A stretch of DNA of 64,000 bases from Desulfobacteraceae bacterium (GCA_014237465.1 JABZFM010000005.1:203900-267899); one strand, 5' to 3'. Numbered from the stretch's first letter, positions 26,081-35,340 are shown. A program made the numbers and translations. Notes: generated by a model not told the origin, from the sequence alone.

Positions 26081-27814
26081 ATGAATATATTTGACTTTCC
26101 CACAGAAATTCCAGACTCATTTTCAAACAAGATGGATATACACCCTGTCCATTTTGCAATAACAAAAAAACTTCTCGAAAGATTTAGTGAAATAACAGGA
26201 GACAAGAGCCTGCTGCATGTAAGTGAAGATTTTGCCAGACGGTCAATATACCGCCAGCAAGTAGCTCACGGCATGTTACCCGTGGCCTTTATCAGCCTTC
26301 TTGACATATTCCATCTCAAGGGGTATGCATGCATAGTACATCAACTAAAATGTCAATTTGTTGAACCGGTATTCATTGGGGATGAATTGACTCTTCATGG
26401 TAGGCTTGCTGAAACTGATGAGGAGACAAATCTTATCCGGGTTGCGTTTACAGTGACGAAAAGGATGAGTGGGATAGAAGCTGTAAACGGTTCCATTCAG
26501 GTATGCTTTGCACACCAGTCTCCCGGATTCATATTTCCTGAATCAGTAGATGACAGGGATGGTCTCTCCTGCAAGGGGGTCGGCTCTCCCAAAGTGATGG
26601 AGTTACTGCTTGAAGATATAATCGTTGATGATACTGATGGTTTTCCTTTTGATTTTTCCAGGCAGACACTAATTGATTTTCAGAAAATAACAGCCAAAGG
26701 AGTGCTCACCGAAGATCAACACAAGACAGAAGTGGCAGAACATACTTTTTATTTACCTGACCTCTTTGCAATCATGCTTTTTTCCACATCGGTCGGCGTC
26801 TGCATACCGGGGAAATATGCCACTTTTCTTGCATTTGAAGCAAATGTCCACCGACACCTGACTATTGACACACCCTACTTTCTCCATGGCAAAATATCAC
26901 ACATTTCCAAGGCAACCCGGATTATTAAAAAAAATATCACTATCACAGATAAGGACAGCTTACAGGAAAGGCCCTTAGTTACAGGGAATGTCCATATTCT
27001 GGTTAATGAACCACCTGTTACTATGCCAAAAATCAATGAGTTAAGAAAAACGTCCCTCGATTATGGACTAAATGGCAAAGTAGCGCTCATTACAGGTGCC
27101 AGTGGCGGGATTGGTGAAACGATTGCCAAATTTCTCTCATTATATGGCGTAAAAGCAGTAGTGAACTTTTTCCGGGGCAAAAATGACGCACTGAGGGTGG
27201 TTGAAGAAATAAATTCTGAAAATGGCCAGGCAATCGCTGTTCAGGCCGACGTCACAAGCAGTGGTCAGGTCACTGAAATGGTTAATGAGGTTGTTGCTCA
27301 ATTTGGTGCAATTGATATTCTTGTTAACAATGCCGTGGGCGATTTCAAACCTATTCCGTTTTCCCGTCTGATCTGGGAAGATATTCAAAAGGATATTGAT
27401 ATTGTTGTCAAAGGCGCATTTAACTGTTGCAAGGAGGTTTTGCCGCATATGCTTAAAAAAGGTCGTGGTAAAATAATCAATATCGGCACAGTTGCTACCA
27501 ATGCGCCCCCTGCCAATCAGGTCAAGTATGTTATTTCCAAAAGTGGACTAGTTGGACTAACCAGAAGCTTATCTGTTGAATTTGCGGCAAAAAATATTCA
27601 GGTCAATATGGTTGTGCCCAGTTTTGTTGAAACCGATTTGGTTTCCCACATTCCGGGAGTATATCGGGAAAAAATTGCAAAAGATACCCCCATGGGTCGC
27701 AACGCCTCACCAGCAGATGTTGCCCAGGCTGTACTCTTCCTTGCATCATCCTACTCTTCATTTACTACTGGCCAGAAGATACTGGTAACTGGAGGCGGAA
27801 CCCCTTATACTTAA
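26081..27814 (+). CDS. Fusion: double MaoC-like hotdog dehydratase plus SDR ketoreductase
   Basis: A 577-residue multidomain protein (a TTG at 26069 would add four residues). Residues ~1-150 are a MaoC-like hotdog domain with SEITGDKSLLHVSEDFA and VAHGMLPVAFIS, supplying the dehydratase Asp/His. Residues ~160-320 look like a second hotdog, less conserved. Residues ~335-577 are a short-chain dehydrogenase with TGASGGIG near 339, DILVNNAVGD and the YxxxK pair in KYVISK near 483. The Ser normally 13 residues before the Tyr reads as Thr. The protein could reduce a beta-ketoacyl-ACP and dehydrate or rehydrate it, completing one round of chain building with the KAS III and FabD encoded downstream. 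Confidence 0.83.
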   Translation: MNIFDFPTEIPDSFSNKMDIHPVHFAITKKLLERFSEITGDKSLLHVSEDFARRSIYRQQVAHGMLPVAFISLLDIFHLKGYACIVHQLKCQFVEPVFIGDELTLHGRLAETDEETNLIRVAFTVTKRMSGIEAVNGSIQVCFAHQSPGFIFPESVDDRDGLSCKGVGSPKVMELLLEDIIVDDTDGFPFDFSRQTLIDFQKITAKGVLTEDQHKTEVAEHTFYLPDLFAIMLFSTSVGVCIPGKYATFLAFEANVHRHLTIDTPYFLHGKISHISKATRIIKKNITITDKDSLQERPLVTGNVHILVNEPPVTMPKINELRKTSLDYGLNGKVALITGASGGIGETIAKFLSLYGVKAVVNFFRGKNDALRVVEEINSENGQAIAVQADVTSSGQVTEMVNEVVAQFGAIDILVNNAVGDFKPIPFSRLIWEDIQKDIDIVVKGAFNCCKEVLPHMLKKGRGKIINIGTVATNAPPANQVKYVISKSGLVGLTRSLSVEFAAKNIQVNMVVPSFVETDLVSHIPGVYREKIAKDTPMGRNASPADVAQAVLFLASSYSSFTTGQKILVTGGGTPYT

Positions 27815-27896
27815 GCCGGAACCATAAAGACAAGCTCTTTTTCTCCTCTGCAATTTTTCAAACAATGGAGTTTATACAAAAGGAGGTTGCAATATT

Positions 27897-28763
27897 ATGT
27901 TGAAGAAAAAAATATCACAGGTCATTTCTGCTAAAACCAAGCTGAAAATTAAATCCCAAATCAAAAAAATAAAAACAGGCGTGGCGTCATCCTTACTGAG
28001 CTATGATGGCGCAATGCTTGTTAACTCATTAAAAAAAATAGGGATACGAGAGAATGACACTGTTTTGGTCCATGCTAATTTTAAACCCGACAGTGGCTTT
28101 CAGGGGGATCCGAGTGATGCCGTCAACGTCTTGAAGAGTTTCCTGGGAAACAAAGGCAACTTGCTTATGGTTTCCATTCCATTTCGAGGCGCAGGATTTG
28201 ACTACTTGAAAAAGAACAAGCCGTTTCGCCTGAAAAAAACCATGTCCATGATGGGTCTGATAACAGAAATGTTTCGAAGAAGTGAAGGCGTAAAAAGGAG
28301 TTTACACCCTACCCACCCCGTCCTGGTCTATGGGAAAGACAGCAGCATGTTGACCGCAGACCACGAGAAATGCATATATCCCTGTGGAGCGGGGTCTCCA
28401 TTCGATAAGTTCAGGCAGCTTAAGGGTAAGATTCTGTTCTATGATGTGAGCTGTCAGGCAATAACTTTTTTTCACTATGTTGAAGATCTTATCAAAGATA
28501 AAATCCCGGTCCCGGTATACGGTGAAGAACTTTTCAATGTAAAATGCATAGATGAGAATGACCATGAGATAGAAGTTACAACGTATACTTTCAATAAGGA
28601 CTTGATTAGAAATTCCAGCAAATTGGAAGAAGAAATGGAGAGCCGTGGCTTGATCAAACGGGGGCGGGTCGGCAATTCTGACCTTATCCTGCTTAAAGCA
28701 GAGGATGTGGTTACCTGCATGACCGAGATGGTTGAGAGAGGCAACTATCCTTACAAACTCTAA
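27897..28763 (+). CDS. AAC(3)-fold N-acyltransferase, copy 3
   Basis: A 288-residue paralogue of 5038 and 8533, with a strong AGGAGG ribosome binding site at 27881-27886. It keeps HPTHPV, CIYPCGAGSPFDKF and FFHYVEDLIKD. The HSS/HSG of the first loop is changed to HANF, so the acyl or amine pocket may differ. It sits immediately before two acyl carrier protein genes and KAS III, which makes an ACP-bound hydroxyacyl or glyceryl group the most natural donor, and an amino sugar the natural acceptor. This donor assignment is an inference from neighbourhood. Confidence 0.85.
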   Translation: MLKKKISQVISAKTKLKIKSQIKKIKTGVASSLLSYDGAMLVNSLKKIGIRENDTVLVHANFKPDSGFQGDPSDAVNVLKSFLGNKGNLLMVSIPFRGAGFDYLKKNKPFRLKKTMSMMGLITEMFRRSEGVKRSLHPTHPVLVYGKDSSMLTADHEKCIYPCGAGSPFDKFRQLKGKILFYDVSCQAITFFHYVEDLIKDKIPVPVYGEELFNVKCIDENDHEIEVTTYTFNKDLIRNSSKLEEEMESRGLIKRGRVGNSDLILLKAEDVVTCMTEMVERGNYPYKL

Positions 28764-28950
28764 CCTGATATTCCACACTGGTAAAGTTACAGCACAACGT
28801 GCAACTAACTTTCACAGGCTACATTGATACTCCGGCAAATGCGTAGAAAATCAAAACTATCGATAATATCAAGTTGGGATCTGCTTGGGGTCAGCATTGA
28901 AAATTTGGGGATTACATGCGTTTTCTATATTACATTAGTGAGAAATATTC

Positions 28951-29205
28951 ATGGATTTTAAAACACGCATTGAAGAATTTATTATTGAAGAACTCTGTCC
29001 CGCCATTGGGATTGAGCTCGACCACATTGACGAAGAGGAATCCCTCATCGATGCAGGAATAATGAACTCACTCGAGATACTACAATTGCTATCATTTATT
29101 GATGAAGAGTTGGAAATTGATATTTCCGGAGAAGAAATAAAGCTGGAAAATTTTAAGAACCTGAAAACCATCTGCAACTATGTTGAATCTTTAGCGAATG
29201 GCTAA
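28951..29205 (+). CDS. Acyl carrier protein 1
   Basis: An 84-residue acidic, four-helix carrier protein. The phosphopantetheine site is Ser40 in AGIMNSLEIL, where Asn replaces the usual Asp of the DSL motif. It probably carries the growing or loaded acyl group. A second ACP follows 9 bases downstream, then KAS III. Two distinct carriers next to an FkbH-like protein suggest one dedicated to the glyceryl (or similar) unit and one to the malonyl or acyl unit. The 187-base gap upstream holds no gene or clear terminator. Confidence 0.85.
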   Translation: MDFKTRIEEFIIEELCPAIGIELDHIDEEESLIDAGIMNSLEILQLLSFIDEELEIDISGEEIKLENFKNLKTICNYVESLANG

Positions 29206-29214
29206 TAATAAGGG

Positions 29215-29493
29215 ATGGGTATGGAATCAAAGGTAACTGATTTTTTTGCTACAATTTTACAACTTTCCCCGGAGGATATTACTGACGATACAACTCCGGA
29301 TGATATTGCCCAGTGGGACTCATTCAAACACATGATGCTGATATCTTCATTTGAAGAGGAATTTGATATCTCTATCGAGCCGGAGGAAATCGTTGATATG
29401 TATAACAGTTTTGCTGTCTTCAAGGCGGCCATAATAACTAAGCTTGGGGAACGACCAGCATTTGGAGGATTGCATGGCAAGATCAACATTTAA
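29215..29493 (+). CDS. Acyl carrier protein 2
   Basis: A 92-residue carrier protein with the phosphopantetheine Ser36 in AQWDSFKHM, the WDS form seen in many secondary-metabolism and surface-polymer ACPs. It starts with ATG 29215 and overlaps the KAS III start by 20 bases, so translation is coupled. It differs strongly from ACP 1 and is not a recent duplicate. It could be the carrier for the FkbH-derived unit or for malonate; the sequence alone does not decide this. Confidence 0.85.
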   Translation: MGMESKVTDFFATILQLSPEDITDDTTPDDIAQWDSFKHMMLISSFEEEFDISIEPEEIVDMYNSFAVFKAAIITKLGERPAFGGLHGKINI

Positions 29494-30535
29494 CAGAGTG
29501 GCAATAAAAGGCATTGCGGGTGCTGTTCCGCAAGACAAGGTGAACAATCTTAATGATCATACCTTTTGTACTGAAGATGAACGTAAAAATATCATCGCCC
29601 TGACCGGGGTGCATGAGTACCGGATAGCGCCGGCCGATCTTTGTGCTTCTGACCTGTGCGCGGCAGCTGCAACAAACTTAATGGAAGGTCTTAAGGTTGA
29701 TACCGGAAGTATTGATGCGGTTATTTTTGTAAGCATGACTCCTGATTTTATGATTCCTTCAACAGCCTGCGTGTTGCAGGATAGGCTTGGATGCACTGTT
29801 TCAACCATAGCCTACGATATCAATATGGGCTGTTCCGCCTATGTGGTCGGGCTTTACAATGCCTGTGCCTTGCTTCAGGGAGGAAATTTGCAACGGGTTC
29901 TACTTCTGACCGGAGACACTCAAACTAAACTTTGTCACAGGGAAGATAAGAATGTTGTTTTCTTACTCGCTGATGGCGGTGCTGCCACCCTGCTTGAAAA
30001 AACGGATTCGGATACAGACAGAATCACAATAGAGTTGGAAACTGATGGCTCAGGCTATGACAAACTGTTCGTTCCAGCCGGTGGATTCCGGACCCCCTCA
30101 ACCGCGTCAACCAGAGAGGTAAAAAAACAGCCGGACGGTGGATTCCGCTCCGAAGAACACATCTATATGGACGGCATGGAGATCTTCAAATTTTCATCCA
30201 GTGATGTGGTAAAAAGCACTAAATCCTTCATGGAGCACAACCATTTCTCATCAGAAGATTTCGATTATTTTATCATGCATCAGGCCAATAAATTCATGAC
30301 CGACAAAATTGCCAGAAAATTAAAGTTCCCCAAGGAAAAAGTTCCTTATAGTCTGCAGGTATACGGCAACACCGGTTCTGCCTCGATTCCCCTGACCATC
30401 GCTCATAATTACAGGGAAATGATTCCGGAAGGCCGGCATCGCTACCTGCTTTCAGGATTTGGTATCGGTTTGTCTTGGGGAACTGTTGATGTTGTACTGA
30501 ATAATATTTTCTGCCCATCGGTTATCGAATGTTAG
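29474..30535 (+). CDS. 3-oxoacyl-ACP synthase III (KAS III, FabH-like)
   Basis: A 353-residue thiolase-fold enzyme with the KAS III triad: Cys120 in YDINMGCSAYVVG, His in MHQANKFM and Asn in YGNTGSASIPL. The start is ATG 29474, with GGAGG at 29464-29468. KAS III starts chains by condensing an acyl-CoA with malonyl-ACP; related enzymes in secondary metabolism join other acyl groups. No elongating KAS II gene is in the module, so the product is likely short, perhaps a C4 hydroxyacyl group. In tetronate pathways a KAS III-like enzyme works with a glyceryl-ACP made by an FkbH-like protein; the same gene types are present here (see 35399). Confidence 0.9.
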   Translation: MARSTFNRVAIKGIAGAVPQDKVNNLNDHTFCTEDERKNIIALTGVHEYRIAPADLCASDLCAAAATNLMEGLKVDTGSIDAVIFVSMTPDFMIPSTACVLQDRLGCTVSTIAYDINMGCSAYVVGLYNACALLQGGNLQRVLLLTGDTQTKLCHREDKNVVFLLADGGAATLLEKTDSDTDRITIELETDGSGYDKLFVPAGGFRTPSTASTREVKKQPDGGFRSEEHIYMDGMEIFKFSSSDVVKSTKSFMEHNHFSSEDFDYFIMHQANKFMTDKIARKLKFPKEKVPYSLQVYGNTGSASIPLTIAHNYREMIPEGRHRYLLSGFGIGLSWGTVDVVLNNIFCPSVIEC

Positions 30536-30566
30536 ATCCCCTTACCCTGTTAGCTACGGAGCCGCT

Positions 30567-31718
30567 ATGAATAAGCAAAGTTGCTTTGAAAGAAATCCGA
30601 AAAAGACAATATCCTTTGTGTTGATCTTCATATTTATATTTATTTTTATAGCAATTGAGAGCTATTTAAGAATAACAAAAGAAGATAGTTCAGAAGTAAC
30701 AACTACAATCAAGTACGATAGTATTGACGGATTTTATAAATATAAAAAAAATGATCAATTCAGTATAGAAAACGAAAAAGGAGATTTAATACAAATACAT
30801 ACAAACAAGTATGGATTTAGAAATGATAATAAAATTTATGGAGAGGATAGAGAGAAAGTTATTGTCTTGGGGGACTCTTTTATAGCTAACTTAAATACAT
30901 CTTTTGAAAGAAGCTTAACTGAATTATTAAATCAAAAAACAGACAAGTATGCCTTTATAAATGCAGGAGTTGGCGCCTATTCAAATTTTAACATGCTGCA
31001 AGCCTTAAAGTATCTTCTCAATGAGGGAATAATTCCTCAAAAAGTTTTATGTTTTATTTATTTGGGTAACGATTTAAGGGATAATTACATAGTATTTGAT
31101 AAAATTAATAATTATAAACAATTTTCTAATGTCAATAAAATAAATGAACAAAATACAGTATTGCAAGAAAATTTTATTCAAAAAATAAAGAAGGTGGGAA
31201 AAAAGTCTGAATTGATTACTTTGATATATTCTTCATATAATAAAATTGGTTTAAAACCTGATAAATACACTTCCTATTTCTACGGGGAGGCCGAATTGTA
31301 TAAAATAAATCCAAATGAAGAATTTTATTCAAGAGCACTGGAATCAACACAATTAATTATTAAATTATTTAAGGACATTGCTCAACAGTATCGTTTCGAC
31401 TTGTATTTTGTTTTAATACCATCTAAAGCACAAGTTTATAATGAATTTAAATTTATAAGCAAATATAATGAAACAGAAAATGCGGATGAATACTTGTTAA
31501 ACATTATACGTGAAGGTTATAATTTTAATGGAATAAATGCATCTTTTTCAGAAATAATAGCGAAATATAATTTGGAAAGCATAGATCTTACAAATTCATT
31601 TAAAAAAGAAATAAGCAATGGAAATAAGTTGTTTTACCTTATTGATCTGCATTGGAATAACAAAGGGCAAGAAATAACTTCAGATATTATATACAATCAG
31701 CTTATCTCCAAATGGTGA
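30567..31718 (+). CDS. Membrane-anchored SGNH hydrolase-fold protein
   Basis: A 383-residue protein with an N-terminal membrane helix (about residues 14-33) and an exported SGNH domain: VIVLGDSFIAN near residue 100 (nucleophile Ser), FINAGVGAYSNFN, IYLGNDLRDN near 165, and the C-terminal DLHWNNKGQEI with the Asp/His pair. Such proteins act as esterases or, in AlgX/PatB-like cases, as O-acetyltransferases on exported glycans. The gene is visibly more AT-rich than its neighbours, suggesting separate acquisition. It may add or remove ester groups in the periplasm. Confidence 0.78.
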   Translation: MNKQSCFERNPKKTISFVLIFIFIFIFIAIESYLRITKEDSSEVTTTIKYDSIDGFYKYKKNDQFSIENEKGDLIQIHTNKYGFRNDNKIYGEDREKVIVLGDSFIANLNTSFERSLTELLNQKTDKYAFINAGVGAYSNFNMLQALKYLLNEGIIPQKVLCFIYLGNDLRDNYIVFDKINNYKQFSNVNKINEQNTVLQENFIQKIKKVGKKSELITLIYSSYNKIGLKPDKYTSYFYGEAELYKINPNEEFYSRALESTQLIIKLFKDIAQQYRFDLYFVLIPSKAQVYNEFKFISKYNETENADEYLLNIIREGYNFNGINASFSEIIAKYNLESIDLTNSFKKEISNGNKLFYLIDLHWNNKGQEITSDIIYNQLISKW

Positions 31719-31847
31719 TATTACTGGTTCACTTGTCTGACAATCACATGCCTATCAGCAAATGCCAACACGGCAATAAAAGAAAAAATGAGATATAATA
31801 TCTTGTCTCAGGAAATTGATTAAAATTCAAACCTTCTGGACCCTGCT

Positions 31848-32231
31848 ATGAAAAGTAAAAAAATGACTATTGATCAGGCAAAGGATACCGGCCTTGCAGT
31901 TATACTTATTCTACTGTTGTTCGTATACTTGGGAGGATGCAATTATTTGGTCTTGCCGGCAATTATTGTTCTGGTACTAACCATGACCTGGCCTGCCATC
32001 TTTAAACCCCTTGCCAGGTTCTGGTTCGGTTTGTCTCATTTGCTTGGCAGCATTATTTCAAAAATTCTGCTGTCAATTATTTTCTATATTGTGGTCACTC
32101 CAATAGGTCTTTTACGCAGGGTGAGTGGCGCCGATTCAATGCGAATTAGCAAGTGGAAACAAAATAGCAAATCTGTCTTCATTGAGCGTAACCATACGTA
32201 CTCAACAACCGACCTGGAAAAACCATATTAA
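31848..32231 (+). CDS. SxtJ-family membrane protein
   Basis: A 127-residue protein with two or three hydrophobic segments (residues ~14-52 and ~62-86) and a polar C-terminus. Size, topology and position just ahead of a small DUF5989-type membrane protein and a NodU/CmcH carbamoyltransferase match the SxtJ family, which travels with carbamoyltransferases in natural-product and polysaccharide clusters. Its molecular role is not known to me. The 129-base gap upstream has no evident gene. Confidence 0.7.
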   Translation: MKSKKMTIDQAKDTGLAVILILLLFVYLGGCNYLVLPAIIVLVLTMTWPAIFKPLARFWFGLSHLLGSIISKILLSIIFYIVVTPIGLLRRVSGADSMRISKWKQNSKSVFIERNHTYSTTDLEKPY

Positions 32232-32255
32232 TTATATTTGAACAAGAGGTAATTC

Positions 32256-32405
32256 ATGGATTTTATAAAGGATCTCTGGGGGTTCATGAAGGAACGTAAG
32301 AAATTCTGGCTTTTGCCGTCAATTCTAATCTTACTTCTCTTTGGCGCTCTGATAATCTTGACGAGCGGGTCCGCAATTGCACCCTTTATTTACACGCTTT
32401 TTTAG
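32256..32405 (+). CDS. Small DUF5989-type membrane protein (49 aa)
   Basis: A short gene from ATG 32256, preceded by AAGAGGT. It encodes 49 residues: MDFIKDLWGFMKERKKFW, a hydrophobic helix of about 20 residues, then GSAIAPFIYTLF. The DLW.FMKERKK..L.P pattern is typical of the tiny DUF5989 proteins found between SxtJ and carbamoyltransferase genes. It is probably a membrane partner or anchor for the carbamoyltransferase. The trio 31848-34358 therefore looks like one conserved unit. Confidence 0.75.
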   Translation: MDFIKDLWGFMKERKKFWLLPSILILLLFGALIILTSGSAIAPFIYTLF

Positions 32406-32483
32406 CAAGAAAAATTAAGGCTCAAGAGTTTATTCTGAGTTGAACATAACTATTCTTGTTTATATAACTATTATGGACGCCAT

Positions 32484-34358
32484 ATGAATTCATCAGTTCT
32501 CGGTATATCAGCTTTTTATCATGACAGTGCCGCTGCTCTTTTAATTGATGGAGAGATCGTTGCTGCTGCCCATGCCGAACGATTTACTCGCATCAAGCAT
32601 GATGCATCTTTCCCGGCCCTGGCTGTGCAATACGTTCTTGCCGAAGCCGGGATCAAGGTCTCTGATCTTAGTGCAATTGCCTTTTATGATAAGCCGTATC
32701 TCAAGTTTGAACGTCTTCTTGAAACTTATCATGCCTTTGCCCCAAAAGGACTGCGTAGCTTTTTGTCAGCCATGCCGGTGTGGATAAAAGAAAAACTTTT
32801 CATGCGCAGAATGCTCTGGGAGGAGTTAGAAAAAATTGAAGGAGAACCACTACGCCAAAAGCCTGAATTATTTTTCCCAGAGCATCATCTTTCCCATGCG
32901 GCAAGCTGTTTTTATCCGTCCCCTTTTGATGATGCGGCGATTTTGACCATTGACGGGGTTGGAGAATGGGCGACAACAACTATAGGACACGGCAAAGGGA
33001 ATGCGATCACTATATTTCAGGAATTGCCCTTCCCACATTCAATTGGTTTACTCTATTCCGCTTTTACCTATTACTGCGGCTTTAGGGTAAATAGCGGAGA
33101 ATACAAGCTGATGGGCCTTGCCCCCTACGGTATTATTCAAGGGGAGCATGTTAAACGATATAAAGATCTGATTTTACGCGAACTGGTTGATATACGTGAA
33201 GATGGTTCCATACTGTTGAATATGAAGTTTTTTGACTATGCAACCGGATTGCGGATGTGTAATGATCGAAAATGGCAAGAACTATTCGGCTTGCCCAAAA
33301 GGGAGTCGGAAAGTGAATTTACTCAACCTTATATGGATATGGCCCTGGCTATTCAGCAGATAACTGAGGACGTTGTTTTGCGGCTGGCAAAGACAGCGAG
33401 GAAACTTACCAACAGTCGGAATATAGTGCTGGCCGGCGGGGTAGCCTTAAACTGTGTTGCAAACGGTAAACTGTTGCGAACCGGCATCTATGATGATCTC
33501 TGGATTCAGCCGGCTGCCGGTGATGCGGGTGGTGCCTTAGGAGCAGCCTATGCAGTCCATTATATAGGCAAAAACAAGGAAAGGAGAAAGCCTCAGGAGC
33601 GCCAGGATGCCATGCAGGGCTCATATCTTGGCCCTGAATTCAGTGAAACGGATATCAAGCGGTTAGTAAGAAAATATGAAGCAGAAAATAATTATTTTAA
33701 TGACTTTTCAATTCTTTGTACAGAAGTTGCAAAGTTGCTGGATCAGGGCAAGATTGTTGGCTGGTTCCAGGGCCGAATGGAGTGGGGGCCGCGTGCCCTG
33801 GGTAACCGTAGCATTCTCGGAGATTCGCGAAATCCTGAAATGCAGAAGAAGCTCAATTTGAAGATCAAATACAGGGAGGGATTTCGCCCGTTTGCTCCTT
33901 CTGTGCTGGAAGAAGATTTGGAAAAGTATTTTGATCTGTCCCATTTCACTCCATATATGCAGCTTGTGGCGCCTGTTCAGGGGGGGATTTGCAACCTGTT
34001 ACCTAATGATTATGACAGTCAAGGAATGTATGAACGCCTCTATCATAATCGTTCCACGATCCCCGCAGTAACCCATGTGGATTTTTCCGCGAGGATACAG
34101 TCAGTGAGCAGAAAAACTAATGAGCGCTATTGGTCATTGATTAATGCTTTCAAAGATCTTACCGGCTGCAGTGTGATTGTAAATACAAGTTTCAATGTTC
34201 GTGGAGAACCAATTGTCTGCACGCCGGAAGATGCCTACAGGTGCTTTATGAGAACTGAAATGGATTATCTGGTACTGGGAAATTATTTTTTTGATAAAAA
34301 GACCCAGCACACTTTACCTGATGATACTGACTGGAAAAAAGAGTTTGAACTGGACTGA
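32484..34358 (+). CDS. Carbamoyltransferase (NodU/CmcH/TobZ family)
   Basis: A 624-residue two-domain enzyme. The N-terminal YrdC-independent Kae1-like domain begins VLGISAFYHDSAAALL and has the metal-binding HHLSHAASCFY near 133 and LAGGVALNCVANGKL near 315. The C-terminal domain carries GRMEWGPRALGNRSIL near 430 and VNTSFNVRGEPIVCTP near 570. The family transfers a carbamoyl group from carbamoyl phosphate through carbamoyl-AMP to a hydroxyl. In surface-glycan loci the acceptor is usually a sugar hydroxyl. The upstream SxtJ and DUF5989 genes form its usual small partners. Confidence 0.92.
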   Translation: MNSSVLGISAFYHDSAAALLIDGEIVAAAHAERFTRIKHDASFPALAVQYVLAEAGIKVSDLSAIAFYDKPYLKFERLLETYHAFAPKGLRSFLSAMPVWIKEKLFMRRMLWEELEKIEGEPLRQKPELFFPEHHLSHAASCFYPSPFDDAAILTIDGVGEWATTTIGHGKGNAITIFQELPFPHSIGLLYSAFTYYCGFRVNSGEYKLMGLAPYGIIQGEHVKRYKDLILRELVDIREDGSILLNMKFFDYATGLRMCNDRKWQELFGLPKRESESEFTQPYMDMALAIQQITEDVVLRLAKTARKLTNSRNIVLAGGVALNCVANGKLLRTGIYDDLWIQPAAGDAGGALGAAYAVHYIGKNKERRKPQERQDAMQGSYLGPEFSETDIKRLVRKYEAENNYFNDFSILCTEVAKLLDQGKIVGWFQGRMEWGPRALGNRSILGDSRNPEMQKKLNLKIKYREGFRPFAPSVLEEDLEKYFDLSHFTPYMQLVAPVQGGICNLLPNDYDSQGMYERLYHNRSTIPAVTHVDFSARIQSVSRKTNERYWSLINAFKDLTGCSVIVNTSFNVRGEPIVCTPEDAYRCFMRTEMDYLVLGNYFFDKKTQHTLPDDTDWKKEFELD

Positions 34359-34395
34359 CAACAATGTTTCTTAAATAATCAATTTTCAGGAGTAC

Positions 34396-35340
34396 ATGAT
34401 GCAAGACGCTGTCTTTCTTTTTCCCGGTCAAGGCTCGCAATACACTGGAATGGGAAAGGAATTTTATGACAACTTCTCAATAGTCAGAGATCTTTTTGTC
34501 GAAGGCTCTGAAGCAACAGGGATGGACTTGAAGCATCTATGTTTTGAGGGACCCGATGAGATTCTCATGCAAACCGAAAATGTGCAACCGGCAATTACCC
34601 TGATCAATGTTGCCACATTCCACGTTTTGAAAGAAAATGGGATAATTCCGGCTGCAACGGCCGGGCACAGCCTTGGAGAATATACAAGCCTTTATGCTGC
34701 CGGGGTTATCAAATTTCCTGACCTGATGAAACTTGTTCAGGCGCGGGGTCTTTTTATGAAAGAGGCTGCCGCAGAGAATACGGGAGGTATGGTCATGCCC
34801 TTGGGAATGAGCGTTGAAGCCATTGAAAAGATATGCATGGACCTGCCGGAGGGCTACCATCTTGAAATCGCCAATATCAATTCCCCAAAACAGGTTATTG
34901 TCAGCGGAACGAAAGAAGCTCTCGAAAAGTTCTCCGCCTTGGCCAAAAAGGCTGGAACTAAGTTAATTGTCCCTTTAAAGGTGAGCGGCCCATGGCACAG
35001 CAGGCTCATGACGTCTGCAAAGGAAAAACTCGAAACAAAAATTGCGGAGACTACATTTACAACTCCGAAAATCCCCTTTATTGCTAATGCCACTGGAGAT
35101 TATGTCAGCGACGAGGAACAGATCAAAAAAAATCTCATAGTTCAGTTGTCCAATACCGTTCAGTGGAACCAATCAATGGGGAAATTCATTCAAGGCGGCT
35201 ACAGCCTCTTCATTGAGGCCGGGCCCAAGATGGTACTGAAAGCCCTTATGCGCGAGATCAATAAAGACGTTGCCGTATATAATGTCGACAATATGAAAAC
35301 ATTGACAATCCTTCCCTCATCTGAGGAAAGCACTTCATGA
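34396..35340 (+). CDS. ACP S-malonyltransferase (FabD-like)
   Basis: A 314-residue protein with FLFPGQGSQYTGMG at residues 8-20, the nucleophile Ser92 in GHSLGEY, and the GPWHSRLM histidine near 198. It moves malonyl from CoA to an ACP, here probably one of the two at 28951-29493, to feed KAS III. AGGAG at 34388-34392 could serve either ATG 34396 or ATG 34399. A cell already has a housekeeping FabD, so a dedicated copy in this cluster supports local acyl-chain synthesis rather than general lipid synthesis. Confidence 0.9.
   Translation: MMQDAVFLFPGQGSQYTGMGKEFYDNFSIVRDLFVEGSEATGMDLKHLCFEGPDEILMQTENVQPAITLINVATFHVLKENGIIPAATAGHSLGEYTSLYAAGVIKFPDLMKLVQARGLFMKEAAAENTGGMVMPLGMSVEAIEKICMDLPEGYHLEIANINSPKQVIVSGTKEALEKFSALAKKAGTKLIVPLKVSGPWHSRLMTSAKEKLETKIAETTFTTPKIPFIANATGDYVSDEEQIKKNLIVQLSNTVQWNQSMGKFIQGGYSLFIEAGPKMVLKALMREINKDVAVYNVDNMKTLTILPSSEESTS

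Noticed and set aside
5038..28763. Aminoglycoside resistance from the AAC(3)-fold genes
   Set aside because: Three diverged copies inside a glycan locus fit amino-sugar acylation better; no resistance context is present.
28764..28950. Regulatory or small-RNA element before ACP 1
   Set aside because: No convincing promoter, hairpin or conserved pattern could be seen in this gap.
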